Made by a program: the position numbers and the translations under genes
Assembly: GCA_002479715.1 (NCBI GenBank)
Contig: DLOT01000081.1
Span: 3,918-13,914 of the forward strand
Length of the DNA: 9,997 nt
Direction: 5' to 3'
Origin: Ruminococcus sp. UBA7477
GTDB lineage: Bacteria > Bacillota > Clostridia > Oscillospirales > Ruminococcaceae
Shown here: positions 1 through 6,785 of the stretch, in pieces
How positions within the stretch are numbered: the stretch's first letter is position 1
Layout: the number at the start of each line of letters is the position of its first letter
Notes under the pieces: generated by a model
What the model was told of the DNA's origin: nothing
Database searches by the model: none
What the model saw: the letters and a program-made list of their open reading frames with translations, nothing else

Positions 1-670
1 AGACAAGACAAGCCCCGACACCGCAGGCCATTCTCTGCTCGAGAGAAACCTGACAGCGTACTGCGTTTTCCTCAGCAATCGCCGCCACGGCCTTAAGCAT
101 AGGCAACGGTCCGCAGGCGCAGATTATGTCGGGCTTCTGCTCCTTCAGGCACTCCTTTAGCGCATCGGTCACAAAGCCATGCATCCCGGCGCTTCCGTCA
201 TCGGTGCAAAGCACCGTTTTTGCTCCGCAGCGCTTAAAGTCATCTTGCAGTATCACAGCCGCAGCGTTACGAAATCCGCTGATAACGGTAGCGTTCCCGC
301 CGTATTCTTTGGCAACGCTCAGCATCGGGGGCGTACCTATTCCGCCGCCGACGCAGATAACACTACCGCAGGAGATATCAAATCCGTTTCCGAGCGGTCC
401 GATAATGTCGATAAGTCCGCCGACATTAAGTTCGGATATGCTTTCGGTTCCTCCTCCGCGCACCTCAAACACAAGCCGTATCGAGCCGCCTGTCTTGTCA
501 ATCTCACATATTGATATGGGTCTGCGCAGGAAAAAACCCGGCGCCGCGACCTGAACAAACTGACCTGCCGAAGCCTCCACGGCTATCTCGGGGCAATTTA
601 CCGTTATATCGAAAATGCCCGCAGCGATCGCTTTTTTCTTGATTATAGGATAGCTACCCTGAGTATACAT
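1..670 (-). CDS. pyrK: Dihydroorotate dehydrogenase B electron transfer subunit, partial (3' end beyond window)
   Basis: PyrK is the FAD and [2Fe-2S] subunit that passes electrons from dihydroorotate, oxidised by PyrD type 1B, to NAD+ in de novo pyrimidine synthesis in the cytoplasm. The 223 residues visible show the flavin-binding RRPIS motif (49-53), the nucleotide-binding GGGIGTPPM segment (108-116), CGPLPML (186-192) and the start of the iron-sulfur site, with Cys216 and Cys221 in CGVGAC. The window ends one base into what should be the next cluster cysteine codon. The family is usually about 250-260 residues, so roughly 30-40 residues are missing. The ATG start follows an AAAGGA ribosome site. 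It lies 53 bp after pyrF in the same operon, and pyrD would be expected just beyond the left edge (inference). Confidence 0.93.
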   Translation of the reverse strand, partial: MYTQGSYPIIKKKAIAAGIFDITVNCPEIAVEASAGQFVQVAAPGFFLRRPISICEIDKTGGSIRLVFEVRGGGTESISELNVGGLIDIIGPLGNGFDISCGSVICVGGGIGTPPMLSVAKEYGGNATVISGFRNAAAVILQDDFKRCGAKTVLCTDDGSAGMHGFVTDALKECLKEQKPDIICACGPLPMLKAVAAIAEENAVRCQVSLEQRMACGVGACLV

Positions 671-695
671 TTGCAATATTCCTTTCTATCAAGTA

Positions 696-715
696 CGGCG
701 CATGGATCTGCGCCG
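696..715 (-). other. Intercistronic hairpin between pyrF and pyrK
   Basis: A perfect 7-bp inverted repeat (CGGCGCA and TGCGCCG) with a 6-nt loop sits in the 53-bp gap between pyrF and pyrK. It is not followed by a run of T on the transcribed strand, so it does not look like an intrinsic terminator. It could be an RNA-stabilising or processing hairpin that adjusts the pyrK to pyrF ratio, but this role is only inferred. Confidence 0.5.
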
Positions 716-723
716 CCTTTGTG

Positions 724-1662
724 TTATTCCAAAGAAATCTTGGGAAGATACGAAACTATATCCTCTTTCATTCTGATAACTTCGCGTCTTGCCGCCTTGG
801 CATAGTCCTTCTCGGGGCAATCCTGCTCTTTTCTGTAAGCAAGCATAACCGCTCTCGATGAGTTAACTATCGCGCCGAGACCGTTCTCGTCAAATGCATT
901 CGCGACTCCTCTTGCTCCGCCGCCCTGAGCGCCGTAGCCGGGAACGAGGAAAAATGTATTCGGCAGCGCCTTGCGCAGCTCAGCAAGCTGCTCGGGATAT
1001 GTAGCCCCGACGACCGCTCCGACCGACGAGTATCCGAGCTTGCCCATAGCCTCGCCGCCCCACTTTTCGCACATCTCGCCCATGGTTTCATAAACGCTCT
1101 TGCAGTCGTCCAGCTTTCGATCCTGAAGCTCTCCGCTTGACTGATTTGAGGTCTTGACCAGAACAAAGATCGCCTTGTCTTTTTGCCTGCAAAGCTCCAG
1201 AAGCGGAGCTATCCCGTCCGTTCCGAGATAGCCGTTGACAGTCAGAGCATCTGAGCCGAAGGCTGCCTGTTCAACACCATCGAGGTCCGTAACACCTAAA
1301 TGAGCCGCGGCGTAGGCTGTCATAGTCGCTCCGATATCGTTGCGCTTTCCGTCGGTAATAACATACATTCCCTTTTCCTGCGCATATGCAATGGTCTTGG
1401 CAAGGGTCTTTACGCCCTCCCAGCCGTACATTTCATAGTAAGCTGCCTGTGGCTTTATGGCGGGAACGATATCATAGATCTCGTCGATTATGCCCTTGTT
1501 AAAGGCCAGTATCGCCTTAGCCGCGCCCTTGAAGTTCTTACCGTATTTATCGAATTTCTTAGCCTTGATATATTCGGGGATATATTCGAGCTTGGGGTCA
1601 AGACCCACAACGGTGGGATTCTGCATTTTTACTATTTTCTCTATAAGTCTGTCAAATGACAT
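724..1662 (-). CDS. pyrF: Orotidine 5'-phosphate decarboxylase (type 2)
   Basis: PyrF decarboxylates OMP to UMP, the last step of de novo UMP synthesis. The 312-residue product carries the catalytic DGKRNDIG motif (104-111), giving the Lys106 and Asp104/Asp109 charge network typical of OMP decarboxylases. It also has VGLDPK (19-24), the barrel lysine in AIKPQ (68-72), and the later phosphate-gripping VPGYGAQGG loop. The length and the long insertions fit the type 2 subfamily rather than the roughly 230-residue type 1. The ATG start follows an AAAGGGAG ribosome site that lies inside the end of pyrC. Only 2 bp separate the pyrC TAA from this ATG, so translational coupling is likely. Confidence 0.96.
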   Translation of the reverse strand: MSFDRLIEKIVKMQNPTVVGLDPKLEYIPEYIKAKKFDKYGKNFKGAAKAILAFNKGIIDEIYDIVPAIKPQAAYYEMYGWEGVKTLAKTIAYAQEKGMYVITDGKRNDIGATMTAYAAAHLGVTDLDGVEQAAFGSDALTVNGYLGTDGIAPLLELCRQKDKAIFVLVKTSNQSSGELQDRKLDDCKSVYETMGEMCEKWGGEAMGKLGYSSVGAVVGATYPEQLAELRKALPNTFFLVPGYGAQGGGARGVANAFDENGLGAIVNSSRAVMLAYRKEQDCPEKDYAKAARREVIRMKEDIVSYLPKISLE

Positions 1663-1664
1663 TA

Positions 1665-2948
1665 TTATTCTCCCTTTCGATTGAAGATAACTTTTCCGTC
1701 AGCTATGGTATACTGCACCCTGCCCTTCAGGCGTTCGCCCTTGAATACCGAATTTTTTGACTTTGAATGGAGATTCTGCGGATCAACAGTCCACTCCTCG
1801 TCGGGGTCAAAAACCGTTATATCCGCCGCACTGCCGGCTTCAAAGCATATTCTCTGCAGACCGAGTATCTCCCTCGGTCTTAGTGACATACGGGTCACGA
1901 TCTCCTCTAAGCTCAGCTTTCCTGTGTGATAAAGCCGGGTGAGTGTAGCCGCAAGCGAAGTTTCCAAGCCGACCACTCCGTTCGGAGCCTTGCAGAAATC
2001 TGCCTTGTCCTCTTTTGAATGAGGCGCATGATCGGTCACGATGCAGTCGATCGTGCCGTCAATAACGGCTCTCTCTATCGCCGCTCTGTCCTGCTCCTCT
2101 CTGAGAGGCGGACTCATTCGGTAGTCTGCATCCCGTGAAAGCAGCTTTTCCTCTGTGTATGTGAAATAATGCGGACAGGTCTCGCAGGTGACATTCACGC
2201 CGTCCGCCTTTGCGGCTCTTATCAAGGCGGCGCTTCCCCTTGTTGAAACATGAGCAATATGGATGTGTGCGCCGCAGGAAGCCGCCAGCGCGATCTCCCG
2301 AGCGGTTATGCTGTCCTCTGAGGCTCTGTCCATACCCTTTACCCCAAGCTGCTGCGAAACCTTTCCCTTGTTGATAATTCCGCCGTTGATAATATGCAGA
2401 TCCTCGCAGTGAGATATAACACAAAGCCCATTGCCGACCGATCTTTCCAGAGCCTGCCGCATAAGCTCGGCGTTTTCAACAGGTCTTCCGTCATCCGAGA
2501 TTGCAATAACGCCGCTATCCTTGAGGCTGTCGTAGTCACAAAGCTCACCGCCCGAAAGCCCTTTCGTTATCGCCGCAACAGGATAGACCTTGACGCCCGT
2601 CTGCTTTGCCTTTTCTGTGATATAAGCAACTGTTTCCGGACTGTCTATAGCAGGCTTTGTGTTCGGCATACAGCAAACCGCCGTAAAGCCTCCGGCCTTA
2701 GCCGCCTCTGTGCCTGTTATGATGTCCTCCTTGTAGGTAAACCCGGGGTCGCGGAAATGAACGTGCATATCAACAAGCCCGGCGCAGACTGTCAGCCTGT
2801 GTTCGCCGTCGATAACGAGGTCGGCAGAGATCTGCCCGCCGCATTTGGAAACACTAGATATCCTGCCGTTTACGATCAGTATGTCACGACAGCCCTCGAT
2901 ATGCAAAACAGGGTCTGCAACACGCATATTTTTCAAAAGAAGCTTCAC
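1665..2948 (-). CDS. pyrC: Dihydroorotase (class I, zinc-dependent)
   Basis: PyrC reversibly cyclises N-carbamoyl-L-aspartate to dihydroorotate in the pyrimidine pathway. The 427-residue protein has the amidohydrolase metal ligands expected for the class I bacterial enzyme: His62 and His64 in DMHVHFRDPG, Asp152 in ISDDGRP, His180 in VISHCED, His233 in IAHVSTRG, and Asp306 in VTDHAPH. The substrate-binding CMPNTKP segment (93-99) is also present. Translation starts at GTG, which is 3 bp after the stop of the preceding gene and is preceded by GGGAGAAGAGGA inside that gene. An internal ATG at codon 8 would cut into the first strand and has no ribosome site. The very short gap means no separate pyr promoter or attenuator can sit directly before it. 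Confidence 0.96.
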   Translation of the reverse strand: MKLLLKNMRVADPVLHIEGCRDILIVNGRISSVSKCGGQISADLVIDGEHRLTVCAGLVDMHVHFRDPGFTYKEDIITGTEAAKAGGFTAVCCMPNTKPAIDSPETVAYITEKAKQTGVKVYPVAAITKGLSGGELCDYDSLKDSGVIAISDDGRPVENAELMRQALERSVGNGLCVISHCEDLHIINGGIINKGKVSQQLGVKGMDRASEDSITAREIALAASCGAHIHIAHVSTRGSAALIRAAKADGVNVTCETCPHYFTYTEEKLLSRDADYRMSPPLREEQDRAAIERAVIDGTIDCIVTDHAPHSKEDKADFCKAPNGVVGLETSLAATLTRLYHTGKLSLEEIVTRMSLRPREILGLQRICFEAGSAADITVFDPDEEWTVDPQNLHSKSKNSVFKGERLKGRVQYTIADGKVIFNRKGE

Positions 2949-2951
2949 GAA

Positions 2952-3563
2952 TTATTCCTCTTCTCCCTCATTCGTATTCTCCTTGACCGTGGTCTTGTAC
3001 TGCTCAGCCTCCTCGGAGCCTTCGCGGACGAGCGTGAAGATCTCGTCTTTAGTCTGGAACTCCATGGTGTCGCTCTGAATGAGGTAATCGGAATCCTTAT
3101 AGATGATATTGCCGTCGCGGTCTTTCTTGGAATAAACGAACTTGAAGCTGATATCGTTCCGAAGCTGTCCCATTCCCCACTCCTCAGGGAAATCTGTCGT
3201 AAACGGAACCGTCAGAAGCTTGATCTTTCCCGATGAGGCGCCCATCTTATCCAGACCGTCGTCAAGCTTGATCTTGTAAAAGCCGCTTGCTATTTTTTCC
3301 CCGTCCTCATATTTGATGCTGAAGCGTCCGTTGTCATCAAATGAGAATACTATTCCCTGCGGTGCGTTGTAGCCGTAGCCGGTATCCTGAATTACGATGT
3401 TCCAGTCGCTTTCGATGATCTTTTCACCTTCATGCGTATTGGAAGCGAGCGAGAAGAAAAACGTCAGGAAGTAGACTATGCAGAACACTATAAACAGAAA
3501 CAGCAGCAAGCTCAGCGTTCCGACTATTTTTTGCTTTCTTGTCTTTTTAACCTTAAATCCCAT
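2952..3563 (-). CDS. Unrecognised single-pass membrane protein with external domain
   Basis: I do not recognise this 203-residue protein. It starts with a strongly basic segment (Lys and Arg at 4-12), then one long hydrophobic helix at about 14-39. That layout suggests an N-in, C-out membrane anchor, because no signal-peptidase or lipobox motif is evident. Residues 45-190 alternate polar and hydrophobic residues with many Gly, Asp and aromatic residues, which suggests a compact beta-rich domain outside the membrane. The last 20 residues or so are acidic and end in EGEEE. The only cysteine is Cys28, in the membrane segment. The ATG follows an AGGCAGGT ribosome site 24 bp after the previous gene, and pyrC follows after 3 bp, so it is almost certainly expressed as part of the operon. 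Its function is unknown. Confidence 0.85.
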   Translation of the reverse strand: MGFKVKKTRKQKIVGTLSLLLFLFIVFCIVYFLTFFFSLASNTHEGEKIIESDWNIVIQDTGYGYNAPQGIVFSFDDNGRFSIKYEDGEKIASGFYKIKLDDGLDKMGASSGKIKLLTVPFTTDFPEEWGMGQLRNDISFKFVYSKKDRDGNIIYKDSDYLIQSDTMEFQTKDEIFTLVREGSEEAEQYKTTVKENTNEGEEE

Positions 3564-3587
3564 TTTAATTACCTGCCTTTCGATATA

Positions 3588-4295
3588 TTATTCTTGTGTT
3601 ATATTTGTTTCGCGATAGCTGTCGGCGGCGCACTCGGCAGCAGCGATAAGCTTGCTTTCAAGAGGAGTTCCCAAAACGTCCTCATTGTAGCACGCAACGA
3701 TATGCTTTTCATAAACTATGCGGCTGTCCTGAGCGACATCTCCGAGAATGTAGAATATCTGACCGAACACCCTCAGCTTAGCCTTATAGGCATAATTCTT
3801 GCCGTCCTTCGCAAGATACATCAGAACATCTTCCGGCGACTTGCCCTGCTTGCACTGTTCGATAAGCTGCCAGGGCTTTCTTTCAAGAGAGGTATAAATA
3901 CTAACGCTCGGAACGTTGAAATCGCTCTCGTCATAATCATCCTCGCCGCCCGGAAGATATACGAAATATTTTTCCACCTCAGCGGCGCCGCAGTCAAAGT
4001 CGATAAAGTCGCCCGGAATAGTTATTTCATAGTCTGCCACATAATCCTTGTCGTCCGTTCCCGTAAAAAACTGCTTTCCGCTGAAGGTTTTAAGCGGCTT
4101 AGCCGGCTGACTGCCTGTCGCCAGAACCTTCTGATCCGTTTTTCTGACGATAGTCGGCGCAGGATTTTTAGGCTTAGAAGCCGTTTGCGCTGTTGACCCG
4201 GTATTATTATTTGAATCTCTCTGCTCCGCCTGCATTTTTTCCGCAAGGTTGTCTATCGCCTTGGCTGCATCGAGAAGCTTATCAAAAAATCCCAT
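3588..4295 (-). CDS. Unrecognised cytoplasmic protein with N-terminal amphipathic helix and linker
   Basis: I do not recognise this 235-residue protein. It begins with an amphipathic helix (MGFFDKLLDAAKAIDNLAEK, 1-20) of the kind that often touches membranes or partner proteins. A low-complexity linker rich in Asn, Thr, Ala, Gln, Pro and Lys follows (about 25-70). A mixed alpha/beta domain (about 72-225) has a conspicuously acidic patch at GGEDDYDESD (116-125) and four scattered cysteines (102, 148, 202, 222) that form no metal-binding pattern. There is no signal peptide or membrane helix. The ATG follows a perfect AAGGAGG ribosome site made by the last codons of the glucokinase gene, with only 3 bp between that gene's TAG and this ATG. 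Coupled translation with the glucokinase is therefore expected. Its function is unknown. Confidence 0.87.
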   Translation of the reverse strand: MGFFDKLLDAAKAIDNLAEKMQAEQRDSNNNTGSTAQTASKPKNPAPTIVRKTDQKVLATGSQPAKPLKTFSGKQFFTGTDDKDYVADYEITIPGDFIDFDCGAAEVEKYFVYLPGGEDDYDESDFNVPSVSIYTSLERKPWQLIEQCKQGKSPEDVLMYLAKDGKNYAYKAKLRVFGQIFYILGDVAQDSRIVYEKHIVACYNEDVLGTPLESKLIAAAECAADSYRETNITQE

Positions 4296-4298
4296 CGA

Positions 4299-5264
4299 CT
4301 AACCCTCCTTTTTCTTATTGAGTCCGAGGAACGCCGCTCCGATGATTCCGGCGTCGTTTCCGAGCTTGGCAATAACGATCTCTGTGTTCCTCTCCGAGTT
4401 CTTGGTATAGATCTCCTTTGCGACAAGCTCCTTCAGAGGAAGCAGCAGCGGGTCGCCCTCGTTGCAGACTCCTCCGCCTATGCAGAGAATGTCGGGCTGG
4501 AAAATGTTTATGGTGTTGGTGATGCCGCAGGCAAGATACCATATGTATTTGTCAACGACCTCCTTGCCTGCCTTATCTCCCGCGCGCATGGCATTGAAGG
4601 CTGTTCTTGCCGAGATCTTTCCTTCCTCGTCATTCATCTTCCACATTATCGAATCACGGTCGGCGAACATAGCCTCTCGTGTCATTCTTACAAGACCGGT
4701 CGCAGATGAGAATACCTCAAAGCATCCGTGCCGTCCGCAGGTACATTGCGGGCCGCTCGGATCTATGACAGTATGACCTATTTCGGCGCCTGCAAAGTTG
4801 AAGCCCGAATAGATCCTTCCGTTAATGATGATCCCTCCGCCGACGCCAGTTCCGAGAGTTATGCAAACGGCGTTGTTAGCTCCCTTCGCCGCTCCGGCGA
4901 CAAACTCGCCGTAAGCCGCCGCATTCGCGTCATTTTCAACGTAGCATGGCTTGTCTATGAACTTCTGCATAAGCTCTACTACCGGGAAATTAAGAAATCC
5001 CAGATTGTTTGAATATTCTATGACCCCGGTTTCCGAATTTGCAGTTCCCGGCGTTCCTATGCCGACAGACTCAATATCATCGACTGTCAGCTCCGCCTTT
5101 TTCACTGCCTCCAGCGCGACCTTGGCCATGTCCTTACAGATGTCCTCAGCCGCACGCGGCAGATTTGTCTTGCAGGTCGCCTTTGAAACGATGTTGAACT
5201 TCTGGTCAACGACACCCGCCTTGATGTTGGTTCCTCCGAGGTCAATTCCGATATAGTATTTCAT
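4299..5264 (-). CDS. glcK: ROK family glucokinase
   Basis: This 321-residue protein is a ROK-family sugar kinase, most likely a glucokinase that makes glucose 6-phosphate with ATP in the cytoplasm. It shows the N-terminal phosphate-binding GIDLGGTNIKAG (6-17), the sugar-binding and catalytic ENDANAAAYGE (110-120, with Asp112 as general base), LGTGVGGG (137-144), and EIGH (161-164). The ROK zinc site is CTCGRHGCFE (174-183), with Cys174, Cys176, Cys181 and His164. A CIGGGV motif lies near the C terminus. There is no N-terminal DNA-binding domain, so it is an enzyme and not a ROK repressor. The ATG is preceded by AAAGGA. Specificity for glucose rather than mannose, fructose or N-acetylated sugars is inferred from overall resemblance. 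Its position after manA fits hexose-phosphate supply. Confidence 0.93.
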   Translation of the reverse strand: MKYYIGIDLGGTNIKAGVVDQKFNIVSKATCKTNLPRAAEDICKDMAKVALEAVKKAELTVDDIESVGIGTPGTANSETGVIEYSNNLGFLNFPVVELMQKFIDKPCYVENDANAAAYGEFVAGAAKGANNAVCITLGTGVGGGIIINGRIYSGFNFAGAEIGHTVIDPSGPQCTCGRHGCFEVFSSATGLVRMTREAMFADRDSIMWKMNDEEGKISARTAFNAMRAGDKAGKEVVDKYIWYLACGITNTINIFQPDILCIGGGVCNEGDPLLLPLKELVAKEIYTKNSERNTEIVIAKLGNDAGIIGAAFLGLNKKKEG

Positions 5265-5283
5265 ATTGCAAGATCCTTTCGGT

Positions 5284-5502
5284 TTATTTTTCGATCATTG
5301 TATTTCCGCTGCATTCGGGGCATTTTACCCTGTACTCGTTTTCATAATGCGTGGCAAAAACCAGCTTAGTTCACTTGAATCTGGTCTTGTGTCCGCATTT
5401 TTTACACTCAAATTCGTGCTTTGAAAGGCTCACTGCCATAACCGCGACAATTACCGCCGCACACGCTAAAATATTTGACGTCACGATCAGAATGCTTTCC
5501 AT
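5284..5502 (-). pseudogene. Small membrane-anchored zinc-ribbon protein interrupted by in-frame TGA
   Basis: An ATG one base after the manA stop opens a 72-codon frame that ends in TAA, with a single in-frame TGA at codon 44 (5371-5373). Before the TGA there is one hydrophobic helix (about residues 4-27) and the first cysteine pair, CKKC (33-36). After it the frame stays open and carries the second pair, CPEC (61-64). The two pairs together make a typical zinc ribbon on a membrane anchor, so both halves belong to one gene. Small clostridial proteins of this kind often have tryptophan near this point, and TGG to TGA is a single change (inference). TGA acts as a stop for rsmD in this window, so a code change is unlikely. 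It may be a recent nonsense mutation, a sequencing error or a recoded codon. No function is known. A truncated 43-residue product would keep only the anchor and half the zinc site. Confidence 0.75.
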
Positions 5503-5503
5503 A

Positions 5504-6463
5504 TTATACCCTTGTCAAAATAAATCTGCCTTTTCCGTTCACAGCATACTGTCCGTTTCCGGCAGTTACGAAAACGCTGTCGCCCTTTTTCGCTGTAATA
5601 GTGTCCTCTCCGCCGATAATTTTCAGTTCGCCCTCCAGCACCAGAATGCTGTTGAAGCTCTTTTCATCTGCCTCAAAAGCGGCGTTATCTCCCGATACAT
5701 CGACAAGATATGTCGTGAAGTAATCGCACGAGGACAAAAGCTTACTCGTGTAGCCGTCCCGCTGCTCCGTCGGGGTTTCGGGATAAGCCTTTGCAGGAGC
5801 CAGCGAGGTAACGTCCTTAGCCTTTTCAACGTGCAGCTGACGCGGCTTTCCGTCCTTGCCGACTCTGCCGTAGTCGTAGATCCTGTAGGTAGTATTGGAG
5901 TTTTGCTGGATCTCGGCGATCAGTATTCCCTTTCCTATCGCGTGCAGAGTGCCCGACTGAATGAAAAATACATCGCCCTTTTTAACAGGGACAGCATTGG
6001 TTACCTCAAGCAGGGTGTTGTCGGCGATCCTCTGCGCAAACTCATCCTTTGAGATATTGTGCTTGAAGCCATAGAGAAGCGTAGCCCCCTCGTCGCATTC
6101 AACAACATACCACATTTCCGTCTTGCCGTATTCGCCCTCGACCCTGAGCGCATAATCATTGTCGGGGTGGACCTGCACCGAAAGATTATCCTTGGCGTCG
6201 ATCAGTTTTATAAGTATCGGAAAGTTATCAAACTTTTCACAGTCGGTTCCCAGAACGCCCCTGCCCTGCTCCTCAATAAACGAAGCAAGCGTCATTCCGT
6301 CAAACCTTCCGCCGTCGATAACGCTCTCGCCGTCCTTGTGACAGGACAGCTCCCAGCTTTCGGCGACCTTGTCAAAGTCGCATTTTTTGCCGTATTCGTC
6401 GCGCAGCCTTGTGCCGCCCCAGATGTAGTCCTTGAATGCGGGTCTCAGCTTGAAAATTGACAT
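5504..6463 (-). CDS. manA: Mannose-6-phosphate isomerase, class I
   Basis: ManA interconverts mannose 6-phosphate and fructose 6-phosphate, linking mannose use and mannosylated polymer synthesis to glycolysis. The 319-residue protein has the cupin zinc ligands of type I enzymes: Gln97 and His99 in SVQVHP, Glu116 in GKTEMWYV, and His174 in SGTLHAIGKG. The catalytic arginine region TYRIYDYGR (192-200) is also present. The N-terminal LRPAFKDYIWGGTRL segment is typical of the short bacterial form. Two ATGs compete. I chose the one at 6463 because GGAG then lies 8 nt upstream, whereas the ATG at 6469 (which adds two residues) would have only 2 nt. It is the first gene after a strong promoter, and the small zinc-ribbon frame follows after 1 bp. 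Confidence 0.95.
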   Translation of the reverse strand: MSIFKLRPAFKDYIWGGTRLRDEYGKKCDFDKVAESWELSCHKDGESVIDGGRFDGMTLASFIEEQGRGVLGTDCEKFDNFPILIKLIDAKDNLSVQVHPDNDYALRVEGEYGKTEMWYVVECDEGATLLYGFKHNISKDEFAQRIADNTLLEVTNAVPVKKGDVFFIQSGTLHAIGKGILIAEIQQNSNTTYRIYDYGRVGKDGKPRQLHVEKAKDVTSLAPAKAYPETPTEQRDGYTSKLLSSCDYFTTYLVDVSGDNAAFEADEKSFNSILVLEGELKIIGGEDTITAKKGDSVFVTAGNGQYAVNGKGRFILTRV

Positions 6464-6469
6464 AAGCAT

Positions 6470-6475
6470 CTCTCC
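6470..6475 (-). promoter_or_regulatory. Ribosome binding site of manA
   Basis: GGAGAG on the minus strand lies 8 nt (counted from GGAG) before the ATG at 6463. It directly abuts the alternative ATG at 6469. This spacing decides the start in favour of 6463. Confidence 0.7.
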
Positions 6476-6523
6476 AAATAATATTTAATATCAGCTCTGA
6501 AAGTACACAGCTATACATCTTAA

Positions 6524-6552
6524 ATTATATCACCTATCGTGCAATAAGTCAA
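6524..6552 (-). promoter_or_regulatory. Sigma-A type promoter for the manA-glk-pyr operon
   Basis: On the minus strand TTGACT (6547-6552) is followed after exactly 17 bp by a perfect TATAAT (6524-6529). Transcription should begin near 6517, giving a leader of about 50 nt before manA. No obvious riboswitch, CRE-type operator or leader peptide is visible in that short leader. Confidence 0.85.
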
Positions 6553-6733
6553 CAAAAATTTCCTACACCAGCTTAAAGCTGGACCTATTGCCGCCTTACC
6601 GAACATAGGCTAGTATCCAAATTTTGAGTGACGGCGGGTCAATCGTTCTCAAGCCAAGCCAAACCGAACGCTTGCGACGACGCGACGGCGGATTGAACGT
6701 TCACCTGAACAAACAGAATAATTGCGATAACGC
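6553..6733. other. Palindrome-rich non-coding spacer
   Basis: This stretch between the terminator of the glycosidase unit and the manA promoter holds no gene. It can fold as a three-way junction: an outer stem of 6553-6561 with 6619-6626 (8 bp, one bulge), enclosing hairpins at 6568-6582 (CCAGCT and AGCTGG) and 6584-6609 (CCTAT and ATAGG). A second fold lies at 6624-6652 (TTGAG and CTCAA around TGAC and GTCA). An imperfect 19-nt direct repeat (15 matches) occurs at 6630-6648 and 6684-6702. This structure density suggests a REP-like or miniature mobile element remnant, which is inference only. Confidence 0.5.
6630..6702. repeat. Imperfect direct repeat, two copies of 19 nt
   Basis: The plus-strand segments at 6630-6648 and 6684-6702 both begin GACGGCGG and end CGTTC. 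They match at 15 of 19 positions with a period of 54 bp. Each copy abuts short palindromes. Confidence 0.55.
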
Positions 6734-6764
6734 AAAAGGAACGCCCTCTCTTGCAGGGCGTTCC
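6731..6764 (-). terminator. Intrinsic terminator after the glycoside hydrolase gene
   Basis: A perfect 10-bp inverted repeat (GGAACGCCCT at 6738-6747 and AGGGCGTTCC at 6755-6764) encloses a 7-nt loop. Read on the minus strand it is followed by TTTTGCG (6731-6737). It lies 22 bp after the TAG of the glycoside hydrolase gene. On the plus strand no T tract follows, so it works in one direction. The same sequence begins again at 9981. Confidence 0.85.
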
Positions 6765-6785
6765 CTAATAAATATAATAGGATTT

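Noticed and set aside
2394..3236. Long open frame on the plus strand, opposite pyrC and the membrane protein gene
   Set aside because: It spans two well-supported genes on the other strand, has no ribosome site, and its translation is arginine/cysteine-rich with no family resemblance.
3432..4196. Plus-strand open frame across the two unknown genes
   Set aside because: It crosses a gene boundary on the coding strand and has no ribosome site or recognisable domain, while both minus-strand genes have strong ribosome sites.
5371..5373. Alternative genetic code (TGA read as tryptophan or glycine) to explain the interrupted zinc-ribbon gene
   Set aside because: rsmD ends at TGA with normal length and coaD starts 2 bp later. 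The coiled-coil gene also ends at TGA. All other enzymes have normal lengths under the standard bacterial code.
5371..5373. Selenocysteine at the in-frame TGA
   Set aside because: The TGA does not stand in place of a zinc-ribbon cysteine, since all four Cys codons are present elsewhere, and no convincing stem-loop directly follows it.
6630..6702. CRISPR-like array
   Set aside because: There are only two diverged 19-nt copies, with no regular further units and no cas genes nearby.
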